From positions 1 to 27,024 of the IMG/VR virus record IMGVR_UViG_3300032086_002803: DNA of 27,024 nucleotides; one strand, written 5' to 3'. This document shows positions 22,553 through 27,024 of the stretch, piece after piece. Every line of letters begins with the position of its first letter. Position 1 is the stretch's first letter. The DNA comes from a virus. The notes beneath the pieces are model-generated. The model was not told the origin of the DNA and ran no database searches. It worked only from the letters and a program-made list of their open reading frames with translations. Made by a program: the position numbers and the translations under genes.

Positions 22553-23340
22553 TCCTTAAATTCAGCCCAGGAAGGTAAGTCTACTTCCTGTATCCCTTCT
22601 TTAAAGTATATCCCAGTTTTCTCAGCTTCCGCAAGTCTTTTTATTGCTGTCTTATATTTTTTTCTACCGTTCTCTAATAAATCTTCACTGGCTTTTAATA
22701 TACCTACATCACCATTTTGTTTGTTAAGAAACGCAAATATAAAGTCATGGTCCTGTCCAGTGTATTTTTTAAATGCGTCAACATATAAAGCAGCAGATAA
22801 ATCATAATCAAACCTGATAATAGTTTTAGCTGCGGAGAATTTATCAACAGGATCGCTACTAGTTTTAACATCTATAATCATTCCTTCTTTTATGTAGTCA
22901 GCTCTTACCTTTATTGGCATACCCTCTAATTCTACACATAATGTATGTTCTGCTAATCCGCCTTGAATGAGTCCGGCAGTGTCCACGTGTTCATGATAGA
23001 GGTTATAAAGGTCGAGAGCTTGTTGCGCCTGAGACGCTGTAATAATTGTTTTACCTTCGTTATTGGATTTAAACTCTTCATAAACTTTACCTCTTCTTGT
23101 AGCTCCTTCAAATACTGCAAACTCTTCATCTGTTTTTTCAGGTTCTAGTAATAAGCTATGCATATATGAACCGAAGTCATAGGCACTCTTATAAGTATCC
23201 TCTCTTGGTTCTCCTAGTACATATCTCTTGTGATATTCTCTCGGATCTTTTAGAAACAACTTTAGGGTTGAACTTGATTTAAACTTCCTGTCACTATGAT
23301 AAGTTTCATTATCACAATTGTTAATTCCTATTTTTAACAT
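22549..23340 (-). CDS. PD-(D/E)XK exonuclease (RecE/DUF3799-like)
   Basis: A 263-residue nuclease: Y-H-S-D...S-S-S-T-L-K-L-F-L-K-D-P-R-E-Y (14-36) opening, F-G-S-Y-M-H61-S-L-L-L-E-P, E-H-T-L-C-V-E-L, then R-A-D-Y-I and I-I-D157-V-K159-T-S, the catalytic D-x-K of the superfamily, and Y-D-L-S-A-A-L-Y-V-D-A in the place of the usual Q-x-x-x-Y motif (Gln replaced by Ser). It matches the exodeoxyribonuclease VIII C-terminal type used by phages for end resection, recombination or host DNA turnover. The start overlaps the primase stop by 7 nt; AGGAG lies 7 nt upstream. Confidence 0.8.
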   Translation of the reverse strand: MLKIGINNCDNETYHSDRKFKSSSTLKLFLKDPREYHKRYVLGEPREDTYKSAYDFGSYMHSLLLEPEKTDEEFAVFEGATRRGKVYEEFKSNNEGKTIITASQAQQALDLYNLYHEHVDTAGLIQGGLAEHTLCVELEGMPIKVRADYIKEGMIIDVKTSSDPVDKFSAAKTIIRFDYDLSAALYVDAFKKYTGQDHDFIFAFLNKQNGDVGILKASEDLLENGRKKYKTAIKRLAEAEKTGIYFKEGIQEVDLPSWAEFKE

Positions 23341-25439
23341 TTTGTACTCCTATACACATATACTACCTTACCTTCCTTTTTAAGAGATACATACTCTGCT
23401 TGACCTGTCTCTAGCAAGTCTTCTAGTATTTCATTTCTTTCTTTCTTTTTAAGAAACCTTGTCTTATTACCTATCTGAGTTTTAGTTAATCCATCTTTAC
23501 TATTACCAATTATAGATAATACTTTTTGTAAATGTTGTTCTGTCTTATTACTAAATACACACTGTTGAATTATATTTTTCATGTGGTGATAAAAGTATTG
23601 TACAGTCTGATATCCAAACGTAACATCATTATGATCTACTACAGGTACAGGCTTGTATATCTGTCTTGATATGGCATGTATCATAGTTATCTTTAGCATC
23701 TGTTGATATAGACGAGAGATAACTGGTAACATAACATCATCACCTTCAGACTCTATACGTAACCCGTCAAAGTATTCAAAAGCTTGTTGTAGCATCTGAT
23801 TAGCACTATCAGTCTTTTCTAAGAAGGTTACATCTTGCGCATGTCCAGCAATAATTTTATCAGACTTCTCAGGTTGATATGCTGCTAGAGTCTGTAACTT
23901 ACCTAAAGTAACAGCATCTATTCTGGTAGGTGCTTCTACACGCCTAGCTTTTTTATTTCCATCTCCTATAAAAATAAGGAAACGCCCCATAAGACCTTTT
24001 TCAATAGCCGTTACAGTAACTCCTTCTGAGAGTCCTGTAGGCGTAGTTGAACAAAGGAGGTTGACATTAGGTCTTAAAGCACGTCCCTTATTTCCCTCAG
24101 CAGTTTGTCTACCGAGAAAGATTGATGTTGATGTTGTATATAGTTCTGCTAATATATCTGCCATCTTGGCATTGTATGTAGCTCCACCTCTATTAACTGA
24201 CTTGAGCATACCTCCTGCTTCGTCTACAATATCTAACCGTACAGGCGACTCAGGTAGTCCATCCATAAGTGACGCATCACTGACATAATCTCCACTCCCC
24301 AGTAGATAGTCGCATTTTGCATCAATGAGAACTTCCTTGATTTTTTCTTGAGGTGCGTTCTTACCTGAGCCAGACGGTGCTACGTTTAATAAATATAAGT
24401 TAGGAGCTACTCCTTCAAACTCAAACTTACGACCGGATAACGTAGCTATTAATGATAAAGCTGCCGAGAAGGCAAAAGCTGGTTGCTCTATATAACTATT
24501 CTTTAGAATGTAAGTCATGATTGCAGCGAGGACACCTTCCGGTTTCGGTAACTCGGGGTTGCTTGAGTTTTCTGATGCCTCGCTTTTTGACTTTCCCTCG
24601 CTACCCTCCGTTGGTAGTATAATGTCTTCATAACTTTGATTAGCGTTGTATCGCTTAGTGTTGAAGGAAGTCAGGTGAGAAGAGAAGAAAGCTAATGCAT
24701 TAGTAGCAGCATTGTCATTTCCAAACTCGCTAACATCTGTAAACAATGGAGTTTCATGATTCTCTTCATCAAATTTAATTAACTTATTAATGATTAATCC
24801 TAAATCATTTTCTTCTTTAATAACAGTAGCGCAATATTTTGATAAGGCATCATTCCTACCTTGAACAATTTTATTGTAACTTGTTTCTTCTGCTCCCACA
24901 TGATTTTTTATAAGTAAGCTTTTTAACGTAGGTATTAAGTATATAGGAAATACGTCCAGCTCCTCAGGCTTTATGTTAGCAAGGGACTCACCTTTCCATA
25001 CATAACTACTACCTGAGGGGTGAACGCTTGGAGGTATTGTCGTCTTCTTTCCTGTACTCAGAATCTCCAAAACTATATTACCATTTACTTTTATATTGTC
25101 TGTATTTATTCCTTTCGTCCACTTAAAAAATCGTGTCCATCCTTTACTGCCTACCTTTTCAACTTTACTTGGAGGTACAACTTTCTCAATGATTTCAACT
25201 ATTTGAGGGTCTACACAGTCTAGATCAATAGCTACTATACCCGATGCCTCACCTAAGCATACTGCTACATTGGACTTGTCAAAACTATTGGACCAGTTTT
25301 CAATCTCTTGATCAGTTGGTTTAGTATCACAATAGTTTGTCCATCCTTTTATAGCAGGTTGTTTAGACATAAATTTATCTGGTATAACAGAGTAGCCAGC
25401 GTCCGTGAACTCTCTTGCATACTGCTTATATAAATTCAT
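23334..25439 (-). CDS. Primase-helicase: Prim-Pol domain fused to DUF3987 ATPase
   Basis: A 701-residue replication protein. N-terminal Prim-Pol (AEP) domain (1-180): G-Y-S-V-I-P, K-Q-P-A-I-K-G-W, catalytic I-D72-L-D74, E125 (V-L-E-I-L-S-T-G) and H140 in P-P-S-V-H-P-S-G. From about 300 a DUF3987-type helicase ATPase: Walker A A-P-S-G-S-G-K360, Walker B D-I-V-D-E-A-G-G, sensor-like N-V-N-L-L-C-S-T-T-P and arginine-finger-like G-L-M-G-R-F-L-I-F. The C-terminal 70 residues look like a winged helix (L-T-K-T-Q-I-G-N-K-T). It would prime and unwind the replication fork, working with the polymerase and ssDNA-binding protein encoded downstream. Confidence 0.9.
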   Translation of the reverse strand: MNLYKQYAREFTDAGYSVIPDKFMSKQPAIKGWTNYCDTKPTDQEIENWSNSFDKSNVAVCLGEASGIVAIDLDCVDPQIVEIIEKVVPPSKVEKVGSKGWTRFFKWTKGINTDNIKVNGNIVLEILSTGKKTTIPPSVHPSGSSYVWKGESLANIKPEELDVFPIYLIPTLKSLLIKNHVGAEETSYNKIVQGRNDALSKYCATVIKEENDLGLIINKLIKFDEENHETPLFTDVSEFGNDNAATNALAFFSSHLTSFNTKRYNANQSYEDIILPTEGSEGKSKSEASENSSNPELPKPEGVLAAIMTYILKNSYIEQPAFAFSAALSLIATLSGRKFEFEGVAPNLYLLNVAPSGSGKNAPQEKIKEVLIDAKCDYLLGSGDYVSDASLMDGLPESPVRLDIVDEAGGMLKSVNRGGATYNAKMADILAELYTTSTSIFLGRQTAEGNKGRALRPNVNLLCSTTPTGLSEGVTVTAIEKGLMGRFLIFIGDGNKKARRVEAPTRIDAVTLGKLQTLAAYQPEKSDKIIAGHAQDVTFLEKTDSANQMLQQAFEYFDGLRIESEGDDVMLPVISRLYQQMLKITMIHAISRQIYKPVPVVDHNDVTFGYQTVQYFYHHMKNIIQQCVFSNKTEQHLQKVLSIIGNSKDGLTKTQIGNKTRFLKKKERNEILEDLLETGQAEYVSLKKEGKVVYVYRSTKC

Positions 25440-25600
25440 TCTTCATCCTCTACCTGATATCCACAGGCTTTTAAAAATTTATTAAATGCATCTACTAACT
25501 CACCTAATGTTTGTCCATCTGTTTGTATCTCTACAACCATTCCATCGGTCTTATCGTCAAGGTTATGAAAGTGATGTTTTGTTTTTATAAACTTAATCAT
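25436..25600 (-). CDS. Small conserved-looking protein (54 aa)
   Basis: Starts on the previous stop (TAATG) and ends on the primase start (ATGA), so it is embedded exactly between them. K-H-H-F-H-N-L near the N-terminus, a strand M-V-V-E-I-Q-T-D-G-Q-T, and the helix L-G-E-L-V-D-A-F-N-K-F-L-K-A-C-G-Y. The T-L-x-E-L-V-x-A-F-x-x-F-L-x-A-C-G-Y pattern is one I have seen in small proteins of many tailed phages. Function unknown. Confidence 0.7.
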   Translation of the reverse strand: MIKFIKTKHHFHNLDDKTDGMVVEIQTDGQTLGELVDAFNKFLKACGYQVEDEE

Positions 25601-25986
25601 TAGAACCTAAATGTTATACCACTAAAAGTCATTAATGGAGTTATCATGGTAGTCAATGCTATGTCATCTGTTACAGGAAAATCAAGTTCAAACCCCATGA
25701 TAGGCATGAACTCATGAAAAGGTAATTTAATACCTATATCTCTAAATGGTTTTTCTTCCTGAAAATAACCGCCTACTTTAAAATCTATAGATGCTGTTGG
25801 GTGATTAACAAGATTAAAATCATAACCATAACCAACAATAGGTTGCCGTACACTATTCTCTCCTAGTAAAACATTGTGATTATCAAATTTCATTATGACG
25901 TTAGGTGATACCATAACATCTGGTATTTGTGGCTCTAATGATAATGTATGAAATATCAGTCCACCTAATGTAAGTTCTGTTAACAT
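25600..25986 (-). CDS. Beta-rich protein with outer-membrane-barrel-like end (128 aa)
   Basis: The last ~85 residues alternate as amphipathic strands (V-G-Y-G-Y-D-F-N-L, A-S-I-D-F-K-V-G-G-Y-F, D-I-G-I-K-L-P-F, I-M-G-F-E-L-D-F-P-V, I-A-L-T-T-M-I-T-P-L, F-S-G-I-T-F-R-F) and the chain ends in Phe preceded by aromatic/apolar residues at alternate positions, the C-terminal signature of outer-membrane barrels. The N-terminus is mildly apolar but lacks the Lys/Arg of a clear signal peptide. Sits between a 3-TM protein gene and small genes with 2-nt gap and TAATG overlap. Could alter the host outer membrane or be a soluble beta protein; undecided. Confidence 0.55.
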   Translation of the reverse strand: MLTELTLGGLIFHTLSLEPQIPDVMVSPNVIMKFDNHNVLLGENSVRQPIVGYGYDFNLVNHPTASIDFKVGGYFQEEKPFRDIGIKLPFHEFMPIMGFELDFPVTDDIALTTMITPLMTFSGITFRF

Positions 25987-25988
25987 TT

Positions 25989-26237
25989 TTACCTCCCTTC
26001 TTTTATTTTACACCTAATCAAGTAAGTTAGGCAAATGATATTTACAATATAATTAAATAAACGAGGCATGTACATGTCCTGTAATTCTACAGCAAACAGA
26101 CCTACCTCGCCCACTAGCCATAAGACTAGTAATCCCCATGAACATCCTGTTCGACCCTTCCTTAGGCACTCTATAACTTCTGGAATAGCGCACAGCGCCA
26201 TACATATCCCACCTATCCATCCAATGGTTTCCATCAC
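25989..26237 (-). CDS. SemiSWEET/PQ-loop-like three-TM membrane protein
   Basis: An 82-residue protein (GTG start 26237, or ATG 26234; AAGGA serves both). TM1 about 5-23 with P19-E20 at the PQ-loop position, a basic loop (L-R-K-G-R-T-G), TM2 about 34-53 (L-L-V-L-W-L-V-G-E-V-G-L-F), then M-P-R-L-F-N-Y-I-V-N-I-I-C-L in TM3 (60-77) with the conserved Asn, and a basic end. Length, three helices, P-(Q/E) and P...N positions match bacterial SemiSWEETs (~85-90 residues), which dimerise to transport sugars. Glu replaces Gln of the motif. In a phage it might change metabolite flux or act in exclusion; that is speculation. Confidence 0.65.
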   Translation of the reverse strand: MMETIGWIGGICMALCAIPEVIECLRKGRTGCSWGLLVLWLVGEVGLFAVELQDMYMPRLFNYIVNIICLTYLIRCKIKEGR

Positions 26238-26238
26238 T

Positions 26239-26317
26239 TACAGTCCTTGTACAGTTTTATACGGTTTTCTACGGTTTTTTGCAGGTTTTTTACGGTTTTT
26301 ATACAGTTTTGTACAGA
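26239..26317. repeat. Eight-unit phased repeat array TAC(A/G)GTTTTN
   Basis: Units of 10-11 bp begin at 26239, 26250, 26260, 26270, 26281 (degenerate GCAGG), 26291, 26302 and 26312. Outer units carry TACAG and inner ones TACGG, nearly symmetric about the degenerate unit. Each T-tract recurs once per helical turn, so the DNA should be intrinsically bent and any bound protein would line up on one face. It lies directly upstream of the SemiSWEET-like gene and its ribosome site falls in the last unit. Candidate replication origin iterons or operator. Confidence 0.75.
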
Positions 26318-26387
26318 ACGCCGCGCCCCCTTATATATTAATCCAGTAGTTAAGTCCTTATAATTATTCATATATTACATTTTTTCC

Positions 26388-26415
26388 TTGACATTATTAT
26401 TATTTAGTATAAATT
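26388..26415 (+). promoter_or_regulatory. Possible rightward sigma70-type promoter
   Basis: TTGACA (perfect -35) at 26388-26393, 16-nt spacer, TAAATT as weak -10 at 26410-26415. It points right, antisense to the two leftward small genes and towards the RusA-like gene. The region is very AT-rich, so chance is a real possibility. Confidence 0.35.
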
Positions 26416-26419
26416 AGTC

Positions 26420-26455
26420 TATAGATTTTTAACCCTATCGGGAGATTAATCTATA
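26420..26455. repeat. Inverted repeat overlapping a stop codon
   Basis: TATAGATT (26420-26427) and AATCTATA (26448-26455) are exact inverted copies enclosing a small CCC-TATC-GGG hairpin. It overlaps the stop of the leftward gene at 26446 and the likely +1 of the rightward promoter candidate. It could be an operator or a weak leftward terminator; there is no clear T-run. The whole gap 26238-26445 holds otherwise only the repeat array, a short GC-rich tract (26320-26330) and AT-rich sequence. Confidence 0.5.
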
Positions 26456-26688
26456 TCCAAAAAATAATTATCAATATCAGCCACTTCCTCACCAAATTTT
26501 GCCTCAATTTCATCACCAAAACTACAGTCAATCATGAACCTAAGGTTATTCAACGCTAATGCGTACAGCGTCTCTTGATGCTCAGGATCCTCATTTTGTA
26601 TTGTCGCTCCTGCGGTTTCCACTTTCGTCAAAGACCTTTTGCACCTTGCTAAAATTTTCTCGTATTGCTCTTTCGTAGCTCTTTCCAT
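26446..26688 (-). CDS. Small acidic early protein (80 aa)
   Basis: Start fixed by GGAGG (26695-26699) 6 nt upstream of ATG 26688. Helical: Y-E-K-I-L-A-R-C-K-R-S-L-T-K-V, then Q-E-T-L-Y-A-L-A-L-N-N-L-R-F-M-I-D and a strongly acidic end (E-E-V-A-D-I-D-N-Y-F-L-D-I-D). It overlaps the preceding gene by 98 nt, large for this genome but backed by the ribosome site. Function unknown; early position suits host takeover or regulation. Confidence 0.55.
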   Translation of the reverse strand: MERATKEQYEKILARCKRSLTKVETAGATIQNEDPEHQETLYALALNNLRFMIDCSFGDEIEAKFGEEVADIDNYFLDID

Positions 26689-26803
26689 ATAGTTCCTCCA
26701 CGTGATTTAAAAAATTTACAAAGTTATAAAACTTCGATTGTCTAAATACCTTAAATAATAATTGTCTTTCATTCGTAGTCAATTTATGGTATGATTCTTG
26801 CAT
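26591..26803 (-). CDS. Small early protein, first gene of leftward operon (70 aa)
   Basis: The start is taken as ATG 26803 because AAGGAAA lies 5-9 nt before it; the in-frame Met codons further upstream (to 26848) lack a ribosome site and would run deep into the divergent RusA-like gene. The product is basic and helical (T-T-N-E-R-Q-L-L-F-K-V-F-R-Q, F-L-N-H-V-E-E-L-Y-G-K-S-Y). T-x-x-E-R-x-x-L-x-x-x-x followed by a second helix could be a small DNA-binding fold, but no clear helix-turn-helix is visible. Confidence 0.5.
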   Translation of the reverse strand: MQESYHKLTTNERQLLFKVFRQSKFYNFVNFLNHVEELYGKSYERAIRENFSKVQKVFDESGNRRSDNTK

Positions 26804-27024
26804 GATAGTTTCCTTTTCCATTAAAGCCAAACCGTTTAGCGTAAACAAAGCGTACTATAAGAACCGACAATTAACACAAGAAGCAAGAGCTTGGAGAGAG
26901 GATTTTCTACTCCAATTGCAGCAATCAGAGGTACTCCAACAAATACAATCACTAAAGAAAGAATGGTGCTCAACACAACATGCATTATCTGTTTCTTATG
27001 ACTTTTTTTATCCACGTAAACTCC
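26802..27024 (+). CDS. RusA-like Holliday junction resolvase, 3' end outside window
   Basis: A rightward frame open from ATG 26802 through the right edge (74 codons visible). The N-terminus I-K-A-K-P-F-S-V-N-K-A-Y-Y-K-N aligns with the RusA opening (P-x-S-x-N-x-x-Y-Y-x), followed by the Q-L-T-Q-E-A-R-A-W-R-E-D-F helix that corresponds to the E-G-x-x-Y-R-D region. The catalytic aspartates of RusA lie further on, outside the window, so activity cannot be judged. No Shine-Dalgarno precedes the ATG. It would resolve replication or recombination junctions before packaging. Confidence 0.7.
   Translation, partial: MIVSFSIKAKPFSVNKAYYKNRQLTQEARAWREDFLLQLQQSEVLQQIQSLKKEWCSTQHALSVSYDFFYPRKL

Noticed and set aside
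26068-26349. Plus-strand open frame across the SemiSWEET-like gene and repeat array
   Set aside because: Low-complexity product (His/Pro/Phe runs produced by the repeat), no ribosome site, and the minus strand gives a coherent membrane protein.
26804-26848. Upstream extension of the first leftward gene to 26848
   Set aside because: Ribosome site supports ATG 26803; the extension runs antisense through the RusA-like N-terminus.
1-27024. CRISPR array, insertion sequence, integrase or attachment site
   Set aside because: No regularly spaced direct repeats of CRISPR length, no transposase or integrase motifs, and no tRNA-derived attachment site were seen; the only regular array (26239-26317) has 10-11 bp units without spacers.

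Overview
The window is a contiguous piece of an AT-rich, short-tailed (podovirus-type) bacteriophage genome. Evidence: a scaffold / major capsid pair, a T7 gp11/gp12-like tail tube pair, internal virion (ejection) proteins, a holin/endolysin lysis cassette and a compact replication module. Genes are packed almost without gaps (many ATGA or TAATG overlaps), and there is no ribosomal RNA, recognisable tRNA, IS element or integrase. Several small basic protein families (a W-Q-R-K ... R-K-W-N-C protein, a Y-P-S-A-Y-A-N-A-W protein, a K-Y-P-K-C-V-P protein) are ones I associate with marine phages, so a marine proteobacterial host is my inference, not proven here. Portal, terminase and any phage RNA polymerase are not in the window and may lie beyond its edges.

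Layout. 1-18096 is a rightward late operon: 3' part of the scaffold gene, capsid protein followed by an intrinsic terminator, a 1133-residue virion protein with LamG-like domains, a 138-residue protein that matches only its two ends, a C1q-like fibre, tail tubular proteins A and B, a series of coiled-coil or Ala/Gly-rich internal virion proteins, a GNAT-like protein, then a run of very small lysine-rich proteins interleaved with lysis genes (coiled-coil holin candidate, GH19 endolysin, 3-TM holin). 18103-26803 is a leftward early/replication operon meeting the late operon tail to tail with only 6 bp between stop codons: (from its 5' end at the right) two small overlapping genes, a regulatory gap with a helically phased repeat array, a SemiSWEET/PQ-loop-like membrane protein, a beta-rich putative outer-membrane-type protein, a Prim-Pol + DUF3987 helicase, a PD-(D/E)XK exonuclease, a cluster of tiny genes, a DUF669 ssDNA-binding candidate, family A DNA polymerase, a second PD-(D/E)XK-like protein and a dATP/dGTP diphosphohydrolase-like protein. 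At the right edge a RusA-like resolvase gene starts rightward, its start codon sharing the palindrome CATG with the start of the first leftward gene.

Most notable points: (1) the LamG giant and its small neighbour look like one domain with and without a ~1000-residue insertion; (2) a SemiSWEET-like transporter-fold protein sits next to a beta-barrel-like protein in the early operon; (3) an 8-unit 10-11 bp TAC(A/G)GTTTT array gives phased T-tracts in the only sizeable non-coding gap; (4) the polymerase has Gly at the conserved O-helix Tyr position; (5) divergent genes have overlapping start codons. Seven short genes (36-74 codons; 6765, 16047, 17549, 22098, 22252, 25436 and the edge gene 26802) were found by reading the frames directly.
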